35,936 nt of DNA from Nitrospiria bacterium (GCA_036397255.1 DASWJH010000120.1:1-35936), one strand, 5' to 3'; positions 16,962 to 25,084 are shown, numbered from the stretch's first letter. The notes: generated by a model from the letters alone, not told the origin. A program made the numbers and translations.

Positions 16962-17646
16962 ATGGATAAAATGGTCTTTTTCTTTGTTTCACTTATTTTT
17001 CTAATGTTTCCTGGAAAAGGGAACGCTATTTCCTGGGAGTACTCCGCTTCTGGTTCAGTCTTAAGTTCACAAGGGAATTTATTGAACATTTCTGGGTCTA
17101 TGCTCCTTGATGGTGAGATAAGGGATTGGCAAACATTTTTGCCTTGGGTACCCCCCTCCACTTCCTTTCAGGGAACTCAGAATGCATTTTTTATTTTTAA
17201 TTTCGACCTACACATTGGAAATTAAATTTTTATGGAGGAGGGCCATTCAGCAATCCAGGGAATGTTAATGCTCTATACTTTTTGAAATGGTTGATGTTAT
17301 TTCTCCTGGAATTTATGATTATGGCGCGCCTGATTGGTTCCTTGAAGGTAGCGGTGATTTCAATTTTTGGTTAGATCAGGTCCATACGTTTTCCAATGTA
17401 AATGGAACCCGTGCATCCCTTCAGGAAATATTCCAGCAACCTCCCGCAATGATCCGCTTTCATAATTTATTTAGTGGATCAAATTCTAATCCTTCAATTG
17501 ACCCAGGGGGTTATCTTGATCCTATCGATCCCAAACTTCAAATTACGTGGACCCGGATTGCGGCTGTTCCAGAACCTTCTGTAATATTCCTTCTCGGTTC
17601 TGGCCTTGTAGGATTGGCATTTTTTAAGAGAAAGTTAACGGGATAG
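16962..17646 (+). pseudogene. PEP-CTERM-anchored exported protein with two frameshifts
   Basis: The N-terminal part (16962-17225) has a signal peptide (FFFVSLIFLMFPGKGNA) and a beta-rich start, SWEYSASGSV, ending at a TAA. The coding sense continues in a second frame over about 17216-17283 (LNFYGGGPFSNPGNVNALYF) and in a third from about 17284 (EMVDVISPGIYDYGAPDWF). It ends with the PEP-CTERM signal: VPEPS, a hydrophobic helix, then FFKRKLTG. Each shift equals loss of one base. PEP-CTERM proteins are sorted by an exosortase and often go to the extracellular matrix. The gene is either a recent pseudogene or carries two base-calling errors. The upstream structured leader suggests it was, or is, regulated. 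Confidence 0.75.
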
Positions 17647-17670
17647 AGTTTTAACAATGGATTTCCTACT

Positions 17671-17712
17671 AAAATACCCAGCGGTCATCGGGCCGATGGG
17701 TATTTTTTATTG
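17671..17712 (+). terminator. Rho-independent terminator after the PEP-CTERM gene
   Basis: AAAATACCCA (17671-17680) is fully complementary to TGGGTATTTT (17697-17706). An inner CGG/CCG can form in the loop, and the stem is followed by TTATT. It ends 25 bases after the stop codon and separates this locus from the AAA ATPase cluster. Confidence 0.8.
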
Positions 17713-17853
17713 CTATGTTATTGATTTCAAGAAGAAAGATTTAATTATGGACCCTTATTCAAAAATCGCACTTTCATGAAGAGAGTGGCATATTTCCTGA
17801 CCCAATCTGAATTACTTTTTAATCCCCAAATTTCACTGTTTTTTTTACCTTTC

Positions 17854-17882
17854 TTGACACACTTTCCACCCTCCGATACCTT
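17854..17882 (+). promoter_or_regulatory. Candidate promoter of the TPR-AAA gene
   Basis: TTGACA (17854-17859), a 17-base spacer and TACCTT (17877-17882, three of six). If used, transcription would start at or within a base or two of the ATG at 17889, giving a leaderless message. That would fit the absence of any ribosome site before that ATG. Confidence 0.4.
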
Positions 17883-17888
17883 TACGTT

Positions 17889-19247
17889 ATGCCTTCAGAA
17901 AGTGTGCCTGCACCGGATTCCATTATTGCGGCCCTGCGAGAGGCGGTTCGGGTTTCCCCAAACAGTTTGGATCTTCGGCGGAATTATGGCGATATGCTTC
18001 TAGGTTATGGGAAGGCCGAAGATGCCGAAACGGAATATCGTGAGGCCCTTTCCCTTTTTCCCCAGGACCCACAGCTCAAAGTAGGACTTGCCAGCGCCTT
18101 TTATCAGCAAGGGAAATACACCGCGTCTTTGGTGATGGTAGAGGACTTGATGAAGAGTTCTCAACCTCCTGCCCGAGGCTGTTTGTTGTATGTTCGGCTT
18201 CTGGTGCAGGATTCAAAAATTGAGGAAGCGGTCATACAGTACAAAAAAGCGGTCAAGATTGATCCTTCCGTTGCCGATTCCGATTTGGAAGAGCGGCTTG
18301 GAATTTTTCAGGATGAAGAGGAGTCGGAGATCGTTGACGGAAAAGTTAGAAACCGGGGGGGAGGGGAATCCGAAAAACCCGATCTGAGCATGGAACGGCC
18401 TACGGTGACTTTCGAGGCCGTAGGGGGGATTGAGGGGGTCAAAGAAGAGATTCAAATGAAAATTATTCATCCCTTGGCCCATCCCGAGATTTACAAAGCT
18501 TATGGCAAGGCGGTTGGCGGGGGAATTCTCATGTACGGGCCCCCGGGGTGCGGAAAAACCCATCTGGCCCGTGCAACGGCAGGTGAGGTAAAGGCGGGGT
18601 TTATTTCAGTAGGCATCAACGATGTTTTAGATATGTGGCTCGGTCAGAGTGAACGAAATCTTCATGAAATTTTTGAACAGGCTAGAAATCACAAACCCTG
18701 CGTTCTTTTTTTCGATGAGGTGGACGCCCTGGGTGCGAGCCGATCGGACATGCGGCAGAGCGCAGGGCGGCAGCTGATTAACCAGTTTTTATCTGAACTT
18801 GATGGAATCAAAACAACGAATGATGGTGTGCTTATCCTTGCGGCCACCAACGTTCCCTGGCATTTGGATTCTGCCTTTCGCCGGCCGGGCCGGTTTGACC
18901 GGATTATTTTTGTTCCCCCACCCGACGCCCCAGCAAGGGAGACCATTTTGAGAATTCTTCTTAAAGGTAAACCGACTCAGGATATCGATCATCAGCACAT
19001 TTCCAAGAAAACCGATGGTTTTTCCGGTGCGGATCTGAAAACCCTTGTGGATGTTTCCGTTGAAGGGAAGCTACAGCAAGCCATGAAAAAAGGAGTGCCG
19101 GAGCCTCTGACCACCAAGGATCTCCTTTCAGCCCTTAAAAAAAGAAAACCTTCAACAAAGGAATGGTTTTCTACGGCCCGTAACTATGCCCTGTATTCTA
19201 ATCAGGGAGGATTTTATGATGAAATTCTTCCTTATCTCAATATCTAA
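17889..19247 (+). CDS. TPR-containing AAA+ ATPase (Vps4/Cdc48-like single ring)
   Basis: 452 residues. The N-terminus (about 12-130) is three or more TPR-like helix pairs (DLRRNYGDMLLGYGKAEDAE; EEAVIQYKKAVKIDP), then an acidic/Gly linker (140-170). One classical AAA module follows: FEAVGGIEGVKEEI at 175-188, Walker A GPPGCGKT 217-224, an aromatic pore-loop MWLGQSE 249-255, Walker B VLFFDE 272-277, sensor 1 LAATN 317-321 and arginine fingers FRRPGRFD 330-337. The C-terminus has WFSTARNYALYSNQGGFYDE, as in archaeal Cdc48-like ATPases. No protease or second AAA domain. It is directly followed, with no gap, by a TPR/membrane protein, suggesting the TPRs recruit a partner for ATP-driven remodelling. 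Confidence 0.9.
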   Translation: MPSESVPAPDSIIAALREAVRVSPNSLDLRRNYGDMLLGYGKAEDAETEYREALSLFPQDPQLKVGLASAFYQQGKYTASLVMVEDLMKSSQPPARGCLLYVRLLVQDSKIEEAVIQYKKAVKIDPSVADSDLEERLGIFQDEEESEIVDGKVRNRGGGESEKPDLSMERPTVTFEAVGGIEGVKEEIQMKIIHPLAHPEIYKAYGKAVGGGILMYGPPGCGKTHLARATAGEVKAGFISVGINDVLDMWLGQSERNLHEIFEQARNHKPCVLFFDEVDALGASRSDMRQSAGRQLINQFLSELDGIKTTNDGVLILAATNVPWHLDSAFRRPGRFDRIIFVPPPDAPARETILRILLKGKPTQDIDHQHISKKTDGFSGADLKTLVDVSVEGKLQQAMKKGVPEPLTTKDLLSALKKRKPSTKEWFSTARNYALYSNQGGFYDEILPYLNI

Positions 19248-20495
19248 ATGAACCCAAACATCGAAAAAGGCCGCCTCCTGATTCAACAGTCCCGATACCC
19301 GCTTGCCGAGGAGGAGTTTCGAAAAGGGATTTCAAATGACCCCGAAGACCCTATCGCTCATGCCTTGTTGGCGGTTTCTCTTTCGAGGCAGAAAAAATAT
19401 GATGAATCCGTACAGAATGCCAAGACAGCCATTGGCCTTGCCCCGGATTTGGGGTATTGCCATTATGTCCTGGCCAGCGTTTTGGATGACAAAGATCAAA
19501 CACGGGAAGCGGAAACCGCCATCCGGGAAGCCATCCGGTTGGAACCCGATGATGCGGACTACCTCGCTCTGTTGGGAAGTCTGCTATTGCAACAGCGCCG
19601 ATGGAAAGAAGCCCTTCAAGTGGTGGAAGAAGGACTCAGGGAGGATCCGGAGCATGTGGAGTGCGCCAATTTTCGTGCAATGGCCCTCAACAAATTGGGA
19701 AGAAAAGAGGAAGCCTCCGCGTCCATTGAGGGTGCTTTGGCAAGGGACCCCGACAACGCCTCCACCCATGCCCGGCGAGGGTGGATTCTTTTGGAACAGG
19801 GAGATCAAACCCAAGCACTGGAGAATTTCCGCGAAGCCCTTCGGATTAATCCCCAAATGGTTTGGGCCAGGGAGGGGATCGTGGAGGCCCTCAAAGCCCG
19901 GAACATCCTCTATCGCGTTTTATTAAAATATTTCTTCTGGATGTCCAATTTCAGCCCTAAAGTTCAGTGGGGGATCATAATTGGGGCTTTTTTTTTCATC
20001 CGCTTCCTTAGGGAGATGGGAAGGGAGAACCCAGATCTTGCTCCTTTTGTGTTTCCCTTGATGGGTGCCTATCTTTTATTTGTTCTCCTGACATGGGTGG
20101 CCGACTCTCTTTTCAACCTGTTGTTGCGTTTGGATCGCTTTGGAAGGCTTGCCCTCTCTTCCGAACAGCTGCTGGCCTCCAATTGGATTGGGGGATGTCT
20201 TTTTTCAGGATTTGCAGGAATCGGGGGTTGGTTATTGATGGAGAATATTTTATTACTTTTTGCCGGGGTAGGTTCGGGGCTCCTGATGATCCCTATTTCC
20301 GGTATTTTTCGAGCCAATCAAGGAAAAGGGCGAAATTTCCTGATTGCTTATACCATTGGATTAGCAGGGTTTGGAATGATCTCTCTTGGGCTGGGTCTAT
20401 CGGGATTTCAGTCCGCTTCGGTGCTGGGGATTTTGTTTTTTGCGGGATGTGTATTATCCACCTGGATTTCAAATGCAGTGATTCTTCGCAGCTAA
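19248..20495 (+). CDS. TPR protein with C-terminal multi-TM domain
   Basis: 415 residues, starting at the base after the upstream stop (TAAATG), so it is coupled to the AAA ATPase. Residues 1-210 are about six TPRs (for example AEEEFRKGISNDPEDPIAHALLAVSLSRQKKYDES and ALENFREALRINP). Residues 240-412 contain about six hydrophobic helices (near 241-255, 266-290, 313-331, 333-350, 364-385 and 390-410), a Yip1-like or unassigned membrane domain. The likely topology is TPRs in the cytoplasm facing the ATPase, with anchoring in the inner membrane. Function unknown; context implies a membrane receptor or scaffold. Confidence 0.85.
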   Translation: MNPNIEKGRLLIQQSRYPLAEEEFRKGISNDPEDPIAHALLAVSLSRQKKYDESVQNAKTAIGLAPDLGYCHYVLASVLDDKDQTREAETAIREAIRLEPDDADYLALLGSLLLQQRRWKEALQVVEEGLREDPEHVECANFRAMALNKLGRKEEASASIEGALARDPDNASTHARRGWILLEQGDQTQALENFREALRINPQMVWAREGIVEALKARNILYRVLLKYFFWMSNFSPKVQWGIIIGAFFFIRFLREMGRENPDLAPFVFPLMGAYLLFVLLTWVADSLFNLLLRLDRFGRLALSSEQLLASNWIGGCLFSGFAGIGGWLLMENILLLFAGVGSGLLMIPISGIFRANQGKGRNFLIAYTIGLAGFGMISLGLGLSGFQSASVLGILFFAGCVLSTWISNAVILRS

Positions 20496-20706
20496 ATGTT
20501 TTTTATCCTTGACCACTGTTATTGCGTGGTTTTTCAAACCCTCCGAAATATTCCCGAGCTTCTTCCTTCTGGTCACCACCCAATCTAAATTTCCTCCACC
20601 TGGGGAAACAGAAACGGTTTCATCACAGAGATTGAAATTTTTCCTCCAAGATGTTATAAAAGCTGAATCTTTTTATACTTTTACTTTTACCGAAGGAGAG
20701 CTTTCT
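20496..20706 (+). other. Intergenic segment before the DUF3422 gene
   Basis: The frame of the DUF3422 gene remains open upstream to a TTG at 20509, but these 66 codons have no ribosome site and no family similarity. The segment contains a near-consensus promoter, so I treat it as non-coding. A 30-codon ORF from ATG 20496, overlapping in another frame, is also unsupported. Confidence 0.6.
20632..20660 (+). promoter_or_regulatory. Strong promoter of the DUF3422 gene
   Basis: TTGAAA (20632-20637, five of six), a 17-base spacer and TATAAA (20655-20660, five of six). The transcript would start near 20667, about 40 bases before the GTG at 20707 and its ribosome site. This allows the gene to be expressed apart from the upstream AAA/TPR pair. 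Confidence 0.6.
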
Positions 20707-22077
20707 GTGGAACCTAACCCTGGGAGAGAAATTAAAATCCCTCTCCAACGCCTTCATGAGCGGCCTAAAAAATACCTGGGGGAATGGCTCGATTTTCCGG
20801 CCCATGTTCACCATACGGCATTTCGGATGAAGAACCCTCCTTTTGAAAGGCCGGAAAGCCGCCAGCAATTTCTTCACGTTTTAAAGGCATTGGAAATTGA
20901 AGAAGCCAATTGCAATGTCATGGAAAAATTCGGGTTTGGAGTTCGGATTGAAGAGAATGGTGACCGGCTCGTAATCGTTTGGGAAGCCCACACAGAATAT
21001 TACAGTTATCAGATTTGGCATATTCCTGATGATAAAAACCTATTGTTCGATTTTGGTCCCATCAGCCTCCCTGGATTTGAGTTTCCGGTGTCCCCTTTGG
21101 GAGACCGGGTGACCTCGTTGGATATTATTTTTTCCCAGGAACCTAAAATTAAGCCCGACCTGATCAGGGGATTGTTGCCCGGCCCTCATGTTTATGGAAG
21201 CCAGGTTTTTGGAGAGGAAATTTCCATCGTCACCAGTTTTACCCCGGATGAGCATATGCGGGAGAGGTATTTAATTTTTTCCGCTTCTCCAAAAGCGCTT
21301 CTTCAACTTCTTCCCCAGGTGATTGATGCGGTGGCCACCATGGAAAATTACTATCATCTGTTGTTGCTCCCTTTTCCGGAATTCTCAAAAGCGGTTGACC
21401 GGATTCATCAGTTGGAGCAGCACCACCTGGAGCAGCGGACCAGTATTACCGCTGAACTTTCTACTTCGGATTCAAAGACGCTCCAAGGGTGGGTTAATCA
21501 GTTAACCCAGGATTTTTTGGAGGTCAGCCGTTTTGCCGAAGCCATGCGGTACCAGTTATCCGCCTCGGTACCTTATAATACAATTGTCATTTCCACCATA
21601 CGGGCCCTTCAAGAAAAACACCATCCTCCTTTTCTTCCCCTTTCGGATTATGTCCTGGGGGGAATTTCCGGGGTTGCAGATGGTTACGGGCAGTTAATCC
21701 GGCGTATTGAGGCCGTTGAATCCGATTTTCAAGGGAGTATCTCCGTGATTCGGACCCGTGTGAGCCTGATGCAACAGGAGCAGAACCTGGTTTTAGAAGA
21801 TCAAAATTTAAAATTACTCTCCAATGTGGATAAAACAACTAAAAGCCAAGCGGTTCTACAACAGACGGTGGAAGGTCTTTCCGTCATCGTGATTGCTTAC
21901 TATCTTTCCGGATTGGCCAACCATGTGTTTAAGGCCATGGAAGGGATGGGTTGGATTGCAAGTGCGACTATAGCCACCGGACTGTTTGTTCCCATTTCCA
22001 TCGGGTTTTCAATTGCTTTAATTTATTTTGGGAGGAAGTTTATTTATAAAAAAATGTGGCCAATGGGAAAAATTTAA
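20707..22077 (+). CDS. DUF3422 family membrane protein
   Basis: 456 residues from GTG 20707, chosen because AAGGAG (20693-20698) sits eight bases upstream and because family similarity begins at LQRLHERP, the usual near-N-terminal motif. Further landmarks are VIVWEAHTEYYSYQIW (the WExHTE motif), SRFAEAMRYQLSASVPYN, and a long helical stalk ending in KTTKSQAVLQQTVEGLSV. Two TM helices follow at the C-terminus (about VIVIAYYLSGLANHVF and a Gly/Ile-rich helix near GLFVPISIGFSIALIYF). The family is an uncharacterised inner-membrane protein with a large cytoplasmic domain and coiled coil. Here it follows a TPR-AAA ATPase and a TPR membrane protein, a possible functional set. Confidence 0.9.
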   Translation: MEPNPGREIKIPLQRLHERPKKYLGEWLDFPAHVHHTAFRMKNPPFERPESRQQFLHVLKALEIEEANCNVMEKFGFGVRIEENGDRLVIVWEAHTEYYSYQIWHIPDDKNLLFDFGPISLPGFEFPVSPLGDRVTSLDIIFSQEPKIKPDLIRGLLPGPHVYGSQVFGEEISIVTSFTPDEHMRERYLIFSASPKALLQLLPQVIDAVATMENYYHLLLLPFPEFSKAVDRIHQLEQHHLEQRTSITAELSTSDSKTLQGWVNQLTQDFLEVSRFAEAMRYQLSASVPYNTIVISTIRALQEKHHPPFLPLSDYVLGGISGVADGYGQLIRRIEAVESDFQGSISVIRTRVSLMQQEQNLVLEDQNLKLLSNVDKTTKSQAVLQQTVEGLSVIVIAYYLSGLANHVFKAMEGMGWIASATIATGLFVPISIGFSIALIYFGRKFIYKKMWPMGKI

Positions 22078-22155
22078 AACGTTTTTTCTGTGCAGGGTCC
22101 AATACCGGTTTGCCAAAGCCGAGAAAAAATAGGTGCAGGAAAAAAACTTTAGATG

Positions 22156-22174
22156 CGATCCCTTCCGGGGATCG
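22156..22174 (+). promoter_or_regulatory. Hairpin just upstream of the FKBP ribosome site
   Basis: CGATCCC (22156-22162), loop TTCCG, GGGATCG (22168-22174). It ends five bases before GAAAGGAG. It may stabilise the 5' end of the mRNA or influence translation. Confidence 0.4.
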
Positions 22175-22189
22175 AAGAAAGGAGTTTCA

Positions 22190-22870
22190 ATGTTGTTACG
22201 GATAGTTTTTTTTATGAGTGTTTTAATCTTTTCCAGTCAGGCCTTTGGAGAGGATCAGAAAAATCTGAAAAGCGCCAGGGAAAAAGCAAGCTATTCCATC
22301 GGTCTGAATATTGGAAGTGACATGAGAAGTCAGCCTGTGGAGCTTGACCTGGATGCCCTTACTCTGGGAATTAGAGATTCTTTTTCCGGAAAAGAATCAA
22401 GACTCTCGGAAGATGAGAGACGAGATGCCATGAATCAGCTTCAGCAGGAAGCCATGGCCAAAGCCAAAGAACAAGCCGAGAAAAACCAGAAAGAAGGGGA
22501 AAAATTTCTTGCTGAAAACAAAAAAAAGAAAGGGGTCGTTACACTGGCCAGCGGGCTCCAATATAAAGTCATTAAAAAGGGAAAGGGGGAAAAACCCAAA
22601 TTAACCGACCAAGTAACGACAAACTATAAGGGAACCTTAATTGATGGAACGGAGTTTGATAGTTCCTATGGCCGGGGGGAACCCGCCACTTTTCCTGTCA
22701 ATGGGGTGATTCCCGGTTGGACGGAAGCGTTACAGTTAATGGAAGTGGGTTCTAAATGGGAGCTTTATGTTCCTGCAAACTTAGCCTATGGTGAAAGGGG
22801 AGCCGGCCAAAAAATTGGACCTCATTCCACCCTTGTTTTTGATGTGGAATTGCTTTCCATAAAGAATTAA
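22190..22870 (+). CDS. Periplasmic FKBP-type peptidyl-prolyl isomerase
   Basis: 226 residues from ATG 22190, preceded by AAAGGAG; a GTG at 22133 would add 19 polar residues in front of the signal peptide and is rejected. The signal peptide (1-19, ending in QAFG) is followed by an FkpA/Mip-type helical dimerisation domain (REKASYSIGLNIGSDMRSQ, then a long charged helix to about 112). The FKBP domain has YKGTLIDGTEFDSSYGRG, VIPGWTEALQLMEVGSKW, YVPANLAYGERGAG and FDVELLSI. It catalyses proline isomerisation and assists folding in the periplasm. It is close to FkpA/Mip but not assignable to one. Confidence 0.95.
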   Translation: MLLRIVFFMSVLIFSSQAFGEDQKNLKSAREKASYSIGLNIGSDMRSQPVELDLDALTLGIRDSFSGKESRLSEDERRDAMNQLQQEAMAKAKEQAEKNQKEGEKFLAENKKKKGVVTLASGLQYKVIKKGKGEKPKLTDQVTTNYKGTLIDGTEFDSSYGRGEPATFPVNGVIPGWTEALQLMEVGSKWELYVPANLAYGERGAGQKIGPHSTLVFDVELLSIKN

Positions 22871-22886
22871 CGGGGGTATTTCCTTA

Positions 22887-22943
22887 AAGCCTTCATTCCT
22901 CTAACCTGAGGAGTAGGCTTGGGTAAATTGCCGCCCCAGGCAA
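22887..22943 (+). other. Two tandem hairpins between the FKBP gene and its terminator
   Basis: AAGCCT/AGGCTT (22887-22892, 22915-22920) encloses TCCTC/GAGGA (22897-22901, 22908-22912). TTGCC (22928-22932) pairs with GGCAA (22939-22943) and is followed by an A-run. Together with the terminator downstream they make three hairpins in 110 bases, which could be a 3'-UTR-derived small RNA or layered 3' end protection. Confidence 0.35.
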
Positions 22944-22964
22944 AAAATATTTCCTTTTATTTTA

Positions 22965-23004
22965 CCCCGTCCCCTTTCCTTCGGGAAAGGGGACGGGGCC
23001 TTTT
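22965..23004 (+). terminator. Strong 15-bp stem terminator with TTCG loop
   Basis: CCCCGTCCCCTTTCC (22965-22979) is perfectly complementary to GGAAAGGGGACGGGG (22984-22998), closed by a TTCG tetraloop and followed by CCTTTTC. The U-tract is short, but the stem is exceptionally stable. It separates the FKBP gene from the convergent HAD phosphatase. The DNA from 23005 to 23149 shows no gene. Confidence 0.75.
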
Positions 23005-23149
23005 CGGTTACCCGTTTTAGAACAGCTTTCTTTAGAATCGGTTGGCCGAGATTCCAAGAGGGTCCTTTATGTGGGGTTGGATGAAGGACAGATTTACTGA
23101 AGTAAAAACGGGGAAATGAAATGGAATAAAGATTTTGACTAGCCGAGGG

Positions 23150-23920
23150 TTAAATTTCGATGGAAGTCACCGAGTCTAAAATTCTGGTAGGCCGGTAAGG
23201 AAAGTGTTCTATATCTTCTTTTTTCGTAACCCCTGACAATACGAGAATCGTTTCCAACCCGCTTTCAATTCCCACTACCACATCGGTATCCATTCGATCT
23301 CCCACCATTATGGTATTTTCCGAATGTTCTCCCAATTTCCTGAGGGCCGACCGCATCATTAGAGGGTTGGGTTTTCCCACAAAATAGGCTTTGCAACCCA
23401 CGGCCTTTTCAATTAAAGCCACCAAGGCCCCAGTGGCTGGAACAATTCCGGTGTCACTGGGCCCTGTTACATCGGGATTGGCTCCGATTAACCTAGCTCC
23501 TCCCTGTATAAACCGGATGGCCTGGGTAATGTGGTGATAATCATAGTGTTGGGTGTCTCCCACCACAACATAATCAGGTTGGTATTCCGTAATGATATAC
23601 CCGGCTTGATGTAACGCGTCGATCAGCCCTGAACCCCCAATCACGAAAGCGGTTCCTTTTGGTTTTTGAGAGGAGAGGAAGCTTGCGGTAGCAAGTGCAG
23701 AGGTGTAGAGGTGTTCAACAGTAACCCTTAACCCGATTTGTTCCAAACGATGTTGCAGATCCCTAGGAGTTCTTTCCGAGTTGTTGGTCAGGATGAGAAA
23801 CTTTCGTTTTTCCTTTTTCAAACGTTCAATAAACAGATCTGCTCCCGGGATGACTTTATTCCCGCGGACCAATACACCGTCCATATCTATCAAAAGGCTT
23901 TTCGATGTTTTTTGTTCCAC
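23150..23920 (-). CDS. HAD-IIA family phosphatase (NagD-like)
   Basis: 256 residues from GTG 23920. Motif I is LLIDMDGVL, with nucleophile Asp12 and acid/base Asp14. LTNNSER is motif II, FVGKPNP carries the motif III lysine, and MVGDRMDTDV gives the motif IV acidic residues; the IIA-type cap lies between motifs II and III. NagD-like enzymes remove phosphate from nucleotide or sugar-phosphate side products. It heads a run of minus-strand genes and is convergent to the FKBP gene. The substrate cannot be told. Confidence 0.93.
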   Translation of the reverse strand: MEQKTSKSLLIDMDGVLVRGNKVIPGADLFIERLKKEKRKFLILTNNSERTPRDLQHRLEQIGLRVTVEHLYTSALATASFLSSQKPKGTAFVIGGSGLIDALHQAGYIITEYQPDYVVVGDTQHYDYHHITQAIRFIQGGARLIGANPDVTGPSDTGIVPATGALVALIEKAVGCKAYFVGKPNPLMMRSALRKLGEHSENTIMVGDRMDTDVVVGIESGLETILVLSGVTKKEDIEHFPYRPTRILDSVTSIEI

Positions 23921-23997
23921 CTAAGAGGATTCTTTCATTTATACGAAAACGGGAACAGGAGGTAGTTTCGTGGTTTAGATTAATTTCAAAAAAGATT

Positions 23998-24882
23998 TTA
24001 AAATCCCTGAAGTGCTGAGATGCGCTCCTCAATGGGGGGGTGGGTTGAGAATAGGTGTAACCAACCCCGGGAGGTTCCCGAGATTTTCATTGTGGCAAAA
24101 GAATCGCTGGTGCTGTATTGGGGCTTGGCGGTTTCCACAAAACGGCCAATGGTTTGAAGAGCCCCCACCATGGCTTCTTTTCCGTATTTCTGTGCCGCAA
24201 AACGGTCCGCTGCAAACTCACGCCTTCGTGAGAACCAGCAAATGGGGATCATGGCCAAGAAAGAAAGAATGATTTGAAGAAAGAAATAGGTAGCAATGCC
24301 CAGCATGTAATTTCTCTCCATGACATGTCGTGAAACGAGATTACTAATAAAATAGACAAACGTATTCATCAACCCCGCCAAAACAGTGGTGGTGAACATA
24401 TCACCATTAAAAATATGGCCCATTTCATGGGCCAAAACGGCTCGAACCTCCCGTTCCCGCATTGATTGGACCAAGCCGGTTGAAACCGCAACCATAGCAT
24501 TGTTTTTGGATGGACCTGTTGCAAACGCATTGAGATCCGGAGATTCATACACCCAGACCTCTGGCATTTTAATTTGAAGGGATGTGGAGAGTTCTTGAAC
24601 GGTCCGATAGACCATTTGTTCGGTGGCCGATTTGGGTTCTTTAATTTGAACTGCACGGAAACTCATTTGAGCAATTTTTTTGGAAAAAGCAAGACTGATA
24701 AAAGCTCCCCCAAACCCGAGTAACATAGACCAAACAAGGATCGTTTGATTAACAGAGCCCCTAACGTCGATTCCAAACATGGGAAGGACAACATTTACCA
24801 AAATGGTAAATGTAATGGATAAAGTAATAAAAATGAGTATGTTGGATAAAATTAAAAGAAAAATACCCTTCATATTTTTCAT
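23998..24882 (-). CDS. htpX: HtpX membrane zinc metalloprotease
   Basis: 294 residues, the normal length. Two N-terminal TM helices (about 5-33 and 48-67) precede the M48 catalytic region with HEMGH at 152-156. Two more TM segments (about 162-185 and 195-215) follow, and then RRREFAADRFA, which supplies the third zinc ligand Glu. The C-terminal STHPPIEERI is typical. It degrades damaged inner-membrane proteins with FtsH. TAAGGAG upstream of the ATG and a TTGACA/TATCCT promoter 100 bases upstream are visible. The stop codon lies in a GATTTTAAAATC palindrome followed by six Ts, perhaps a weak terminator. Confidence 0.97.
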   Translation of the reverse strand: MKNMKGIFLLILSNILIFITLSITFTILVNVVLPMFGIDVRGSVNQTILVWSMLLGFGGAFISLAFSKKIAQMSFRAVQIKEPKSATEQMVYRTVQELSTSLQIKMPEVWVYESPDLNAFATGPSKNNAMVAVSTGLVQSMREREVRAVLAHEMGHIFNGDMFTTTVLAGLMNTFVYFISNLVSRHVMERNYMLGIATYFFLQIILSFLAMIPICWFSRRREFAADRFAAQKYGKEAMVGALQTIGRFVETAKPQYSTSDSFATMKISGTSRGWLHLFSTHPPIEERISALQGF

Positions 24883-24983
24883 TTTTTGATTTTTCTCCTT
24901 AATTACTTTTTAAACCCAACAAAAACTTTTTTTAGGGTATTAAGGTATTAATTTGTTTGGGTTAACCTGATCGGGTAATAAAT

Positions 24984-25013
24984 AGGATAAATCCATTTTT
25001 CAATTGATGTCAA
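24984..25013 (-). promoter_or_regulatory. Promoter of htpX
   Basis: Read on the minus strand: TTGACA (25013-25008), an 18-base spacer, TATCCT (24989-24984, four of six). It lies about 100 bases upstream of the htpX ATG. The 202-base gap to glgC otherwise contains only AT-rich sequence and a 10-base palindrome, AGGGGCCCCT. Confidence 0.5.
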
Positions 25014-25084
25014 ATCTTATTCTTTAAATGAGTTTTTTAAAAAAAATATTAGGGGCCCCTCTGAATTAAAAAAGAGAGAAAAAA

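Noticed and set aside
20509-20706. Upstream extension of the DUF3422 protein from TTG
   Set aside because: A strong promoter and a ribosome site with GTG at 20707 lie inside it; no family similarity in the extension.
25050-25062. AGGGGCCCCT palindrome after glgC as a terminator
   Set aside because: Stem of at most three or four pairs once a loop is allowed; the T-run follows only in part, so support is too weak.
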